Of a DNA stretch of 64,000 bases, positions 17,475-26,090 are shown one piece after another. Under the pieces are notes generated by a model. It searched no databases. It worked only from the letters and a program-made list of their open reading frames with translations, and was not told the origin of the DNA. Source of the DNA: Paenibacillus sp. URB8-2. GTDB lineage: Bacteria; Bacillota; Bacilli; Paenibacillales; Paenibacillaceae. Each line of letters starts with the position of its first letter. Position 1 is the first letter of the stretch. The translations under genes and the position numbers were made by a program. The stretch spans positions 4,898,001 to 4,962,000 of the forward strand of contig NZ_AP023239.1 of the NCBI RefSeq assembly GCF_013393385.1. Reading direction: 5' to 3'.

Positions 17475-17591
17475 CCTCTCCCGCCCTTCTCTACCTTTTG
17501 CTGTAGTATGCCAAGGCTCCGGAATAATATTCCTGATAGTTGACGATACTGCTGACGAGATGTATCTCTTTTCCGAAAGAAGGCGTTCGAT

Positions 17592-18692
17592 GTGGGAAGC
17601 TTGAATTCAAAACATTTATTTTTTATTATCACCAGTCTGGCCGTTGTAACGTTGAAGACATTTCCTACGGCTTTTATCAAGCTTGGCGGAAGAGACACCT
17701 GGATTGCGATGATTCTGGCGTCTCTGATAATCCTTCTGTATGTTTGGCTAATTCTGATGATCCATAAGAAAACAGGGCACTATAATCTGCTGGATATTTA
17801 TTCAAAGGCGCTGGGGAAATGGGTCGGGGCTTTTTTCGCCTGCTTGTTTCTGCTGACCATTCTATTAACTATTTTTGAAAGCGCCGGAGCAGAGGCCATT
17901 GTCATTCATACGGGCTTTCAGCTGCTTACTCCGGCATGGGTATATGTCGCCGTTACTGCCCTGTCCGGGGTTTATATTGTAAAAAAGGGAATTGCCTCCG
18001 TGACCATAACGACGATCATTGTCATCTTTTTCATCAGCATATCCGGCATTATACTGGGTTTCCTTACACATAAGTATAAAGAAACAAAGCATATCTTTCC
18101 CATTCTGGAGCATGGAATGACCGCCGGCTTTTTTCTGTCCACCATAAAAATTCTGGGCGCGCTCAGCTGCGTCATTATTTTCATTCCCTATCTTGACAGT
18201 GTCCGGGACAAGACCAAGCTCATCAAGCACAGCACCATCGCTCTTTTATTCATCATCCAGATGCTGATTTTCTCCATGCTGGGGGTGATCATGACCTTTG
18301 GCCCGGAGCGGGCGGAAGATCTTCTCTTTCCCAAACTGACCCAGACACAGATTGTCAGCGCGTTCGGATTTCTGGAGGCCGGGGAGCTTTTTGTCATGCT
18401 TCAGGTTGTCGCGGGCTGGTTCATACGTTATGTGGTTTGCTTTTTTGCGATTATGGAATTGATCAGACTGTCGGGAGTGACGATCAAATTCAAGGAGTAT
18501 TATATCTGCTCGCTTACGGTTGTCTTCTCTTACTTTTTTTCTAAAAATCTGTTTAGTATGTTTAAAATGCTTGATTACTTGCTGTATATCCAGTTGATCA
18601 ATTTCTTTGTGATACCGCTTCTGGTCTATGTCCTGTACTATATCAGGGAAACAAGGCGCGCGCCGTCGTCCTCTCCTTCCGGTGAAAGGTAG
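17592..18692 (+). CDS. Spore germination protein, GerB family (B subunit, APC-type)
   Basis: The 366-residue protein has ten predicted membrane helices and the GerAB-type amino-acid-transporter-like fold; AFIKLGGRDTWIAMILASL near residue 25-45 is typical. It would bind germinant in the A/B/C receptor. A GTG start (17592-17594) is preceded by AAAGAAGG. Unlike the usual gerA-gerB-gerC order, it is transcribed away from the A and C genes, from a 117-bp divergent region where the promoters for both must lie. Confidence 0.9.
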   Translation: MGSLNSKHLFFIITSLAVVTLKTFPTAFIKLGGRDTWIAMILASLIILLYVWLILMIHKKTGHYNLLDIYSKALGKWVGAFFACLFLLTILLTIFESAGAEAIVIHTGFQLLTPAWVYVAVTALSGVYIVKKGIASVTITTIIVIFFISISGIILGFLTHKYKETKHIFPILEHGMTAGFFLSTIKILGALSCVIIFIPYLDSVRDKTKLIKHSTIALLFIIQMLIFSMLGVIMTFGPERAEDLLFPKLTQTQIVSAFGFLEAGELFVMLQVVAGWFIRYVVCFFAIMELIRLSGVTIKFKEYYICSLTVVFSYFFSKNLFSMFKMLDYLLYIQLINFFVIPLLVYVLYYIRETRRAPSSSPSGER

Positions 18693-18744
18693 ATTTCGGG
18701 GGATACCACATGGCTCAGCCTGTGTCCTTCTTTCCGATTGGTCT

Positions 18745-18758
18745 CGAAATCGGTTTCG
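18745..18758. promoter_or_regulatory. LacI-type operator CGAAATCGGTTTCG, copy 1
   Basis: It is identical (as inverse complement) to the copy at 22241-22254 and lies 93 bp beyond the 3' end of the GH94-like gene, a position that could allow DNA looping across the gene. Confidence 0.45.
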
Positions 18759-18850
18759 ATCAAGTTGGGCACTCGCGCCTCAATACTTGCAAGCGCGATG
18801 ACGGCGAGGGACCATTCGGCTGTCCCTCGCCCCCCGCCTCTTCCCCGCGG

Positions 18851-21800
18851 CTATCCCAGCACGACTTCCAGCTCCGGGTATAAGCCGCTTCGCACATCTT
18901 CCGCAAGGGCACCCGCCAGCTCGCTGCCCTCCACTCGGGTCTTGTTGCCCGCCTTATCCCTAAGCGTTATGCTGCTTACGAACACTCCTGTGTCCCCAAA
19001 CGTATCGGCACGCCGTTCATTATGATAGGTGACAGCCGCCGAGCCGAGAAATCTGAACGACAATTTGCCCTCTTCATTAAACAGCCAGCCGGGCAGAACC
19101 GGTTCAAGCCGAAGGATGAGTTCTTCATTATTGCCCAGCCGGAAAGGCTGTTTCCCCGCCATCATAAGCAGCCAAAGGCTTATAAACTCGGCGGTCGACC
19201 CGCTTAACCGTGCCACGTACCCTCTGCCGTGAACGCTCGGATCGGGATTGGCTCCGCTTGCCAGGAAGGATGAATTCTCCAATGTGCTGCGCCCGTATAT
19301 GGCCGGGTCCTGAAACGGGATAAGCGTATTTCTAAATTCATCGAAGAACGGTCCGGTCAGGCCGGTCTTCAGAAGCTCCAGCAAATATTTGTAGGACATA
19401 TGCAAAAAGATCGATTCGCGCTCCAGCCATCCCGGCGTGAACGCCCGGATTCTGCCAATTTCCTGCGGTTGTCCGTCAAGGCTGACGGATGTTTTGTACA
19501 TCTTGAGCTTTTCATCGTAGAGGCCGCTTGTCTTCACCGCCTGATAAATCGCTCCCGCCTGCTCGGGACTCTCCACCGTCTTCAGCATGTGAACCGGACC
19601 CTCAAGAAATGCCGGCAGCGCTTCGGCGCGGAAACGGCTTACGGTTACAACGGGCAAACCGAATCCGGCGATGACGGGGTTGCCGTTATTGTCCGCCAAT
19701 GGGACGTATTCCTCCGCCTCATACCGGAAATAGGTGGGGACAAGCCCGCCCCCCAGCTCCACGGCCTTGGCGATGCCTTGATCCAGTCTCTGAAGAAACA
19801 CCTTGAAAATTGTCAGAAGCGTTGAATAGGATACTGGTCTCTCCCGGCCGGTAATTCCGAAGCGGATCGCCTCCCGGTACCGTTCGCGTGCCGAAGCGGC
19901 CTGATCCCAGCATTCGAATTCGGTCAGTCTGTTTTTTATCCGTAAGGACACGATTTCATACACCCGAATTAGCAAGTTGTAGATTTCCTCCGGGAGCACG
20001 GCGCTGCGGTCGGCAAAATCCTCATGCTTCCGCACGTCAGATAGCGCTTTCAAAATGAAATCGACCAGCCGCTTCAGCTCAAATGTCTCTCCCATCCCCG
20101 AACCGAACAACCCGGGAAGCCCGTTCATGGCGTCGTTCCACCCTGGCTTGTTTCCCTCCATTTCAATCCCCATTCCGAAAGGGTCCAGCGTAGACATTTT
20201 GATCAGGGCCAGCGACAGCATTTTGACGAACAGGTTCGTCCGGTATACTTCCCCTCCCCCGTTCCCGGCCTTCAGCCAGCGGGTGTCTTCCAGTCCGGTT
20301 CCGAAGCGGTTCAGCTTCTCCTCATCGTGAACGGCCGCTCCATACTGACGGACCTTCCCGTGCTTCAGCACGGTTTTTTCGCTGCGCGGCAGCACCCTTA
20401 CAGGACTGTCAAAGAAAGGGCAGGTGCCCGGCGAGAACAGCAGCTCTTCCATTTTGTCCGGAAAAACAGCCCGGTAGCTCTCCACCAAATCCATATTGTA
20501 GGTCCAATGGTCGATCCAATAGCCTTCGCCGAAATTCGCTTCGATGTTCTGTTCCGACAGGCTGATCAGCTTCTCCAGAAAATCTCCTTCCCCGGCTTGC
20601 AGCCGGACTCCGTTATCCTCTATAAAATGGATGACCCTCCCCGGCGTGTAGGGGCTCGCGACCAGATTTGCAAGCTCGTTTCGGTGACTGCCCGCCGCGC
20701 TCTCCAGCCACACGGCCAGCTCCTTCTGCCTTTTCTCCGGCACTTGAAAGGTGCTTCCTTTTACCTGCAGCGGGTTGTACCCATCCGCCTGGATCAGGCT
20801 GAAGAACATATAGACGTTAAACGCCCCCGAATCCGGATTGAAAAACACATCGTTTCGTCGGTTCTGATTCATATCCCGGAAGTTGCCGTTGCCCTGGGAA
20901 TAATATTCCGGAGCGAGGGAGAAGAAATTATAATCCCGTTCCAAATCCCCGTGCTTGCGGGAGAACAAATGATACACCTTGGCCTCTTTGCCTTTGCCGA
21001 ACAGAATCGGGTAACCGCCTCGCAGCACATTGTCCAAATAGCTCTGTCTGCAGTAAGCGTCGAACAGCGGCGACGAAGTGGAAGTATGCATATCATCCGT
21101 GAGGTGTTCCGCCAGCTCGGCGGCCTCTTCGCGTTTCTGACGGAAGTAGTCTGACGAACAGAACCGCCCGGCCCCGGAGTTCATCATCTCGATATCGCTC
21201 GTATGTCCGATCAATGTATAAAGGTTCAAGCTTTGGCCCGGAGCCAGCTCCGCAGACTTGCCGGTAAAGCCGCAGGGAACCTTGTTCGCTGTAATCTGCG
21301 GCCGGCTCATGAGTTCCGCTATGGAAGCCTTGGCGAATTCCGAAGGATAAGAAAGCGAAGTATTATAGCCAAATATCGTTTCATAATCGACTAATGGGGA
21401 AATGAGCCGTTCCTCATCGCTGAACGAGAGATAGAAATGCCCGCCCGCAATCTCGCTGATCTCAGCTTCATCTTTGGTGCTTGAGCGGATTTTGAAGAAG
21501 GGAATGGCATGCTCCAGATTGTAGACCTCCATCCAGCTGCGGAGCAGATTGCCCATCGCCTTGTACCCGGCATTATCCACCCCGTAAGGCAAAATTTCGG
21601 GAAGGCCGTCCAGCATCTCCAGTGAAAGGGGCGAATCGGCCAAATTCACAATCTCCACATGTCTGGCCAGCGCGGCAAACCCTTCGTTCGGCACGTTGTA
21701 ATACACAACTTTGACCTGCAGGTTTAGCGTCCGGTTGATTTCCTCAACGGTCAGCTCGTTACTTCCGATTCTCATCGTCCGTACTAACTCGGAATTCTCC

Positions 21801-22093
21801 CTCATATCCTGAAACGGTTCATATACGGAAGACGCTCCCTTGAGCTTGATAAAGGTGCGGAATCCGCTTAGCGCCACGTTCTTGTAGCTGATGCTTGCCG
21901 GAGAGAACTCCATGATCGGGGAGTTTTTGTCCCTAATGCCAAAGCCGGCTATTCCCTGTCCGCGGTTGACATAGAAAGTCCATAAAGGAATCCCCTTCCG
22001 TCCGGCCAGGCCAGGAAGAAAGCTTGCGAACGTCTTGGCCTTATCAAACTCCTCAATGACAAAATTCCGATCCTCAAAATAATAGGCTGGCAT
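18851..22093 (-). CDS. GH94-like glycoside phosphorylase, probably 1,2-beta-oligoglucan phosphorylase type
   Basis: The large (1080 residues) protein looks like the long GH94 enzymes that phosphorolyse beta-1,2-oligoglucans, known in Listeria and Lachnoclostridium at about 1,080-1,110 residues. The N-terminal half is a beta-sandwich-type region; a catalytic-type aspartate lies in NKPGWNDAMNGLPG (D654), in the (alpha/alpha)6 barrel. Cellobiose or chitobiose phosphorylases are shorter, at about 800. No signal peptide is present, so it acts on imported sugars. Start follows GAGGTTAAATT. A LacI regulator and three identical-type operators surround it. A different GH94-like specificity cannot be excluded. 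Confidence 0.6.
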   Translation of the reverse strand: MPAYYFEDRNFVIEEFDKAKTFASFLPGLAGRKGIPLWTFYVNRGQGIAGFGIRDKNSPIMEFSPASISYKNVALSGFRTFIKLKGASSVYEPFQDMRENSELVRTMRIGSNELTVEEINRTLNLQVKVVYYNVPNEGFAALARHVEIVNLADSPLSLEMLDGLPEILPYGVDNAGYKAMGNLLRSWMEVYNLEHAIPFFKIRSSTKDEAEISEIAGGHFYLSFSDEERLISPLVDYETIFGYNTSLSYPSEFAKASIAELMSRPQITANKVPCGFTGKSAELAPGQSLNLYTLIGHTSDIEMMNSGAGRFCSSDYFRQKREEAAELAEHLTDDMHTSTSSPLFDAYCRQSYLDNVLRGGYPILFGKGKEAKVYHLFSRKHGDLERDYNFFSLAPEYYSQGNGNFRDMNQNRRNDVFFNPDSGAFNVYMFFSLIQADGYNPLQVKGSTFQVPEKRQKELAVWLESAAGSHRNELANLVASPYTPGRVIHFIEDNGVRLQAGEGDFLEKLISLSEQNIEANFGEGYWIDHWTYNMDLVESYRAVFPDKMEELLFSPGTCPFFDSPVRVLPRSEKTVLKHGKVRQYGAAVHDEEKLNRFGTGLEDTRWLKAGNGGGEVYRTNLFVKMLSLALIKMSTLDPFGMGIEMEGNKPGWNDAMNGLPGLFGSGMGETFELKRLVDFILKALSDVRKHEDFADRSAVLPEEIYNLLIRVYEIVSLRIKNRLTEFECWDQAASARERYREAIRFGITGRERPVSYSTLLTIFKVFLQRLDQGIAKAVELGGGLVPTYFRYEAEEYVPLADNNGNPVIAGFGLPVVTVSRFRAEALPAFLEGPVHMLKTVESPEQAGAIYQAVKTSGLYDEKLKMYKTSVSLDGQPQEIGRIRAFTPGWLERESIFLHMSYKYLLELLKTGLTGPFFDEFRNTLIPFQDPAIYGRSTLENSSFLASGANPDPSVHGRGYVARLSGSTAEFISLWLLMMAGKQPFRLGNNEELILRLEPVLPGWLFNEEGKLSFRFLGSAAVTYHNERRADTFGDTGVFVSSITLRDKAGNKTRVEGSELAGALAEDVRSGLYPELEVVLG

Positions 22094-22240
22094 AATTTAA
22101 CCTCGCTTTCCGTTATACCATCTGATATCCGTCATACCGTCTGATAATAGAAAGAACCGTTACAGCCAACGCTCGGGCCAGTCCCCCGGCAACCACAGGT
22201 ACAATTGTATTGGAGCCTATGCAGATCAACAAATTAGAAG

Positions 22241-22254
22241 CGAAACCGATTTCG
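22241..22254. promoter_or_regulatory. LacI-type operator CGAAACCGATTTCG, copy 2
   Basis: This inverted repeat (CGAAA-N4-TTTCG) lies just upstream of a minus-strand promoter-like TTGTTG-17-TACAAT that would drive the GH94-like gene. It matches the symmetrical catabolite-response-element core in 12 of 14 positions, so CcpA binding is an alternative. Confidence 0.5.
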
Positions 22255-22285
22255 AAAAAATCTCGCAGACATCCTTGGGATGTCT
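22255..22285 (-). terminator. Terminator of the lacI-type gene
   Basis: The minus strand has AGACATCC-CAA-GGATGTCT, then GCGAG and ATTTTTT. It lies between the regulator and the GH94-like gene and abuts the operator. Confidence 0.5.
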
Positions 22286-22315
22286 TAATAACCGAAATCT
22301 TTGTGCCGGTCAACG

Positions 22316-23323
22316 CTACATGGCCCGGCACGAATCCCGTATTACCAGTTCCACGGGCAAAACGACCGATTCCGGAGCGCACACCGTTTCAATGGAATGG
22401 ATAAGCATCTGTGCTGCGCGGCTGCCGATCTCTTGCACATTCTGACGAATCGTAGTCAACGCGGGGTTGACCAGTCCGGCAGCCTCGATATCGTCGAACC
22501 CGATCACGGAAATATGCTCCGGAACCTGCAAGCCGCGGCTTCGAATCGCTTTGACGGCTCCGAGGGCCAGATTATCTCCGGCAGCCAGCACAGCCGTTGG
22601 CGGCTGCTCCAAATCGAGCAGTCGGTTCATCGCCGCATACCCGCTTTCTACCGAAAAAAAGCCTCCGCCTCCGCTAATATACTCTTCTCTCTTCTTTAGC
22701 TTCAGCCTGCCCATTGCCATCTCGTAGCCGAGCTGCCGCTGCTGTCCCGCAAACGTATCCGTGCCGCCTGAAATATGGGCGATTTGGCGGTGCCCCAGCT
22801 CATAGAGGTATTGCACCGCCAGAAAGCTCCCGTTAATATTGTCGGAGCAGATGGTTCCCGCCTGCGACGACTCGAAATCGAGCAGGAAGCAGGGAATTCC
22901 GCTCTCCAGCAGCTCTTGCAGGCCCGGGTCCTTGCGATCGGCCATAATGACGATAACGCCGTCAACGCTTCTGAATCTGCAATGCTCCACATAACTGCTG
23001 CTCTTGCCGCCAATATTGTCGGAAATGAACATCAGATCATACCCTTCCGCCTCCGCTGTCTTCTTGAAGCTGTCGATTACGCCGTTGAAGAACGGATGGC
23101 GTATACCCACACCGGAAGGTTCGTTGAACAATATCCCGATCGTCCACGACTTCTTGGTCATCAATGTCCGCGCATGGGAATTGGGCAAATACCCCATTTC
23201 CTTTGCAGCGTCCAAAATTTTACCCCGGGTCTTGACGCTGACGTCGTTGTAATTATTGAACACCTTCGACACGGTGGTCGGAGAATAACCCGTCCGTTTG
23301 GCGATGTCATAAATGGTAATCAA
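22316..23323 (-). CDS. LacI-family transcriptional regulator
   Basis: This 335-residue repressor has an N-terminal helix-turn-helix (TIYDIAKRTGYSPTTVSKVF, residues 3-22) with hinge SHARTLMTKKSWTIG, then a periplasmic-binding-protein-like sugar-sensing domain ending in VIGFDDIEAAGLVNPALTT. The start is TTG (23321-23323) after GGGGGTGAACAGCC; no ATG fits. It lies directly upstream of the GH94-like gene and carries a near-copy of the same operator in front of its own start, which argues for autoregulation and control of the phosphorylase. Confidence 0.93.
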   Translation of the reverse strand: MITIYDIAKRTGYSPTTVSKVFNNYNDVSVKTRGKILDAAKEMGYLPNSHARTLMTKKSWTIGILFNEPSGVGIRHPFFNGVIDSFKKTAEAEGYDLMFISDNIGGKSSSYVEHCRFRSVDGVIVIMADRKDPGLQELLESGIPCFLLDFESSQAGTICSDNINGSFLAVQYLYELGHRQIAHISGGTDTFAGQQRQLGYEMAMGRLKLKKREEYISGGGGFFSVESGYAAMNRLLDLEQPPTAVLAAGDNLALGAVKAIRSRGLQVPEHISVIGFDDIEAAGLVNPALTTIRQNVQEIGSRAAQMLIHSIETVCAPESVVLPVELVIRDSCRAM

Positions 23324-23341
23324 GGCTGTTCACCCCCTTAT

Positions 23342-23355
23342 CGAAATGGGTTTCG
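23342..23355. promoter_or_regulatory. LacI-type operator CGAAATGGGTTTCG, copy 3 (regulator's own)
   Basis: It lies 19 bp upstream of the TTG start of the regulator and differs from the other two copies at one base. Confidence 0.5.
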
Positions 23356-23463
23356 TTCGAGGAGATTGTAATGGCTTTCATAATAAAAGTCAATAGCTAA
23401 AACTTTAGGATGTTTGCTAAACCTGATAAATGGATGGAAGAGAAAACTGAGGGGATAAAGGTA

Positions 23464-23496
23464 TTAAAAAGGGGGATGAGAAAGCCCGAATCCCCC
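23464..23496 (-). terminator. Terminator of the lipoprotein gene
   Basis: The minus strand has GGGGGGAT, a 12-nt loop and ATCCCCC, followed by TTTTTAAT. Confidence 0.7.
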
Positions 23497-23509
23497 CTTC
23501 CTGAGCGCG

Positions 23510-24127
23510 CTAGTGCGTGCTTTTGCCGGATTGATAATATTTCTGCTTATACTCGTCAAAAGTAATGTTATCCGTTCGGCCCTGGACGAAGGATTCGTGA
23601 ATAAATTTCCAATACGATACCAAGTCCGCATGTCTTCCCTTGTAGCCCGCCGGAATCTTATATAAGTATTCCAGCGATTTCTCGTCGTCTCCGTCCTGTC
23701 CGTAAATATTGTACAGGGCAAGGTTATACATCGCCTTAAGATCTTCGCTTGGATCAGGCACTTTCTCAAAGATCTCTACAACGGAACTGTAGTTCTCACT
23801 CTCCAGCGCCTTGTCGACCGCAGCCCAAACTTCTTTGTCTTCATGAGCCGCAGAGCCGCTTGCCCCGCCTGACGCCGATTGGTCAGGAGCCGCCGACACG
23901 CTTGCCTCCGGTGATGATGCCGCGCTGGTTGCAGCCGGGCTGGCGTCGGCCGGCGCTCCGCTTGGACCCGCTGTCGGCAGGGAGGCCTCGCTTGATGGAG
24001 CCGCCGTTGCCGCCCCCAGAGCCGGGGTCTCTTTTGCCCCTTGTCCCGGGGCTCCAGCTGTCCCGTTCCCGCATCCGGCGGAGGCGAGCAAGATCGCAAC
24101 AACAGCCATGGTTGTAAGTAATTTCAT
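23510..24127 (-). CDS. Hypothetical lipoprotein with low-complexity linker
   Basis: The 205-residue protein starts with a lipoprotein signal (lipobox LASAGC, cysteine at about residue 19). A linker of about 70 residues follows, rich in Ala, Ser, Pro and Gly, which would reach through the wall. The C-terminal ~110 residues look helical and tetratricopeptide-like (AVDKALESENYSSVVEIF, AMYNLALYNIYGQDG). I do not recognise a family. Signal sequence and export are clear; function is unknown. Confidence 0.75.
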   Translation of the reverse strand: MKLLTTMAVVAILLASAGCGNGTAGAPGQGAKETPALGAATAAPSSEASLPTAGPSGAPADASPAATSAASSPEASVSAAPDQSASGGASGSAAHEDKEVWAAVDKALESENYSSVVEIFEKVPDPSEDLKAMYNLALYNIYGQDGDDEKSLEYLYKIPAGYKGRHADLVSYWKFIHESFVQGRTDNITFDEYKQKYYQSGKSTH

Positions 24128-24241
24128 AGATAATGACCCCTACTTTTTTATCCTATCTTATCACTAGCAAACAAACAAAAACCAGCCATGCACTAGACTG
24201 CATCGACCGGTCGCTTGTCCAAAACTTATTTCATGTATTTA

Positions 24242-24589
24242 TTAAAATGCCAATTCTACAGCGCCATCTTCATAAATATCGACCCGCTGTGCGCACAGCA
24301 GCATACCCAATCCGTTCGCAAAGCCCTTCTCCCTAATATCTCTTTCTCTGCGTTCCCATCTCTCGCGGTCATGAATAATGTCGTACAGGTAGTAGAATTC
24401 CGCTTCGTTAGCCGCTTTCATCTTCTCTACAAAGATGAAGTCGTCCCCGAAAAGCTCCTTGAACCAGCCCGCTGCCTCTTCATGCGTAGAAAATTGGGGA
24501 AGATCGGCCTGGAACTGTTTGGACAGAAAATTTTGCTGCAATCTGCCCTTCTTCTCATAATAACTTTCAAGCGTCTCTGCATTAATCAT
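24242..24589 (-). CDS. Hypothetical protein
   Basis: The 115-residue acidic, soluble protein has no recognised domain. The start at 24587-24589 (MINAETLESYYEKKG) is preceded by AGAGGAGGCATCTTG; a longer frame upstream has no ribosome site. The sequence has an alternating helical pattern (HEEAAGWFKELFGDD, IIHDRERWERRERD). It lies between the lipoprotein gene and a small membrane protein gene on the same strand. Function is unknown. Confidence 0.65.
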   Translation of the reverse strand: MINAETLESYYEKKGRLQQNFLSKQFQADLPQFSTHEEAAGWFKELFGDDFIFVEKMKAANEAEFYYLYDIIHDRERWERRERDIREKGFANGLGMLLCAQRVDIYEDGAVELAF

Positions 24590-24716
24590 CAAGATGCCTC
24601 CTCTGTTAACCTCATCATTCGCCATTTTGGAATCCACCAAAAACCAGCAATTTTTATGAAAATTTTATCGTATTTCTGAAAATCATGATGTGATTTTGCG
24701 CATGTGCGGGGAACGC

Positions 24717-24938
24717 CTAAACAAGATTATCAGAAATATAATTCAGGAAATGATGCAGTAGCGGCCAGATTATTTTTACGATTACGAATTGAACACCCTG
24801 GATGAGCAACCAGCCACCGAGAATGGCAGCAGCCACAGTCATAATGAAAATAAGCATACCGACACGAAAACGCTCACGGGACCGGGTCAGCCCAACCTCC
24901 TCATCCGATTTCCAATACCAGTCCTTATCCTGCTTCAT
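24717..24938 (-). CDS. Small membrane protein, hypothetical
   Basis: This 73-residue protein has a charged N-terminus, one clear membrane helix (GMLIFIMTVAAAILGGWLLI), and a second hydrophobic stretch (VIVKIIWPLLHHFLNYI). GGGGGAC lies upstream of the start. No family is recognised. Confidence 0.6.
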   Translation of the reverse strand: MKQDKDWYWKSDEEVGLTRSRERFRVGMLIFIMTVAAAILGGWLLIQGVQFVIVKIIWPLLHHFLNYISDNLV

Positions 24939-25094
24939 AAGCCGTCCCCCAAGTGATATTATTCATCCCCGCATAATTTCGGATTAATCAGAGCCAATGG
25001 AATGGCCTTTTTATATTGGTCTAATTCCCCTTTATTATAAACGTTTCACGAATCCCCGCATAACTCCCTCAGTCTGAAAAAGGTAACCAATGAC

Positions 25095-25135
25095 AAAAAA
25101 ACCTCGCCGAAAGCACGAAATGGCTTTCGGCGAGG
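25095..25135 (-). terminator. Terminator of the ten-gene catabolic operon
   Basis: The minus strand has CCTCGCCGAAAGC and its inverted copy around an 8-nt loop, followed by TTTTTTT, just after the last gene of the operon. Confidence 0.9.
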
Positions 25136-25150
25136 CTCGCTTGCCGATAC

Positions 25151-26050
25151 TTATGCTATGATGCCGGTCTGCTGCAGGGTGCGTGCGATATCCGCTCTGG
25201 CTTCTTCCCCCAGCGTGCGGAAAGGCGCCCGGACCGGCCCCGAAGGCAGGCCGATAATTTCCAGCGCGGCTTTGACCATCGCGGGCTGTCCGTACTTGCG
25301 GGCCAGATCGCGAATCGGCTGCCAGCGGTAATACCGCTCCAGGGCGCGAGCATTTTCGCCTTGCTGAAATTCATTGTAGAGCGCGACAAACTCGGAAGTC
25401 ATGAAGTTGGCGTTCGTGGATGTGCAGCCGGGCAAGCCGGAAGCCAGCCCGCCCAGGATGAGGCCGTCCGAGCCGCACATGACCGAGATGTCTTTGCCGG
25501 CGTATGCGACCGTCCTCACCAGCGAATGCAAATCCGTAGCGCCCTGCTTGACACCCGCGACGTTGTCCAGCTTGGCCAGCTCCGCGATTTCTTCCGGCGA
25601 CAGATGGACGCCGATGCTGGCGCTGTTGTAGATGAGAATCGGCAGTTCGGCCGATTCATTCAGAAGCTGGAAGTGGTGCAGGATGTCTTGCGGCCGCACC
25701 TCCGATACATACGGAGGCGTGACCATCACGCCGTCAGCTCCGGCCAGCTTGGCCGCATGCGCCAGCTCACTCGCTTCATCGGTGCCGCTGGCCGCCGTGC
25801 AGCACAGCAGCGGAACCCGACCGGCTACCGCGTCAGCGGCAGCAGTGAACAGCTGCTTCCGTTCATCGCTCGTCATACTCGGATACTCCGCGTAGGTGCC
25901 CCCCACGATAATGCCGTGAGCGCCCGAGGCAATGTAGTGATCGATATTCTGCCGCAGTGCGGCGGGGTCAAAGGCTTGCGTGTCCGTCATCGGAGTGATG
26001 GCCAGCACATAAATCCCTTTAAGCTTGTTCTTCAAATCAGTTGTGGACAT
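25151..26050 (-). CDS. Dihydrodipicolinate synthase-family lyase/aldolase
   Basis: This 299-residue class I aldolase-fold protein has the Schiff-base lysine K168 (VAGVKQGAT) and catalytic tyrosine Y141 (ILIYNSAS). The GxTGE-type loop reads GGTYAEYPS, which differs from biosynthetic DapA and suggests a catabolic lyase (for example a 2-keto-3-deoxy acid aldolase, 4-hydroxy-2-oxoglutarate-type aldolase, or a hydroxyproline-pathway enzyme). It is the last gene of a long operon of transport and amino-acid-derivative catabolism. AAGGAGG precedes the start. Confidence 0.85.
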   Translation of the reverse strand: MSTTDLKNKLKGIYVLAITPMTDTQAFDPAALRQNIDHYIASGAHGIIVGGTYAEYPSMTSDERKQLFTAAADAVAGRVPLLCCTAASGTDEASELAHAAKLAGADGVMVTPPYVSEVRPQDILHHFQLLNESAELPILIYNSASIGVHLSPEEIAELAKLDNVAGVKQGATDLHSLVRTVAYAGKDISVMCGSDGLILGGLASGLPGCTSTNANFMTSEFVALYNEFQQGENARALERYYRWQPIRDLARKYGQPAMVKAALEIIGLPSGPVRAPFRTLGEEARADIARTLQQTGIIA

Positions 26051-26090
26051 GTCTTCCTCCTTAATTACCGCAATCTAGGTATTCTAATGA

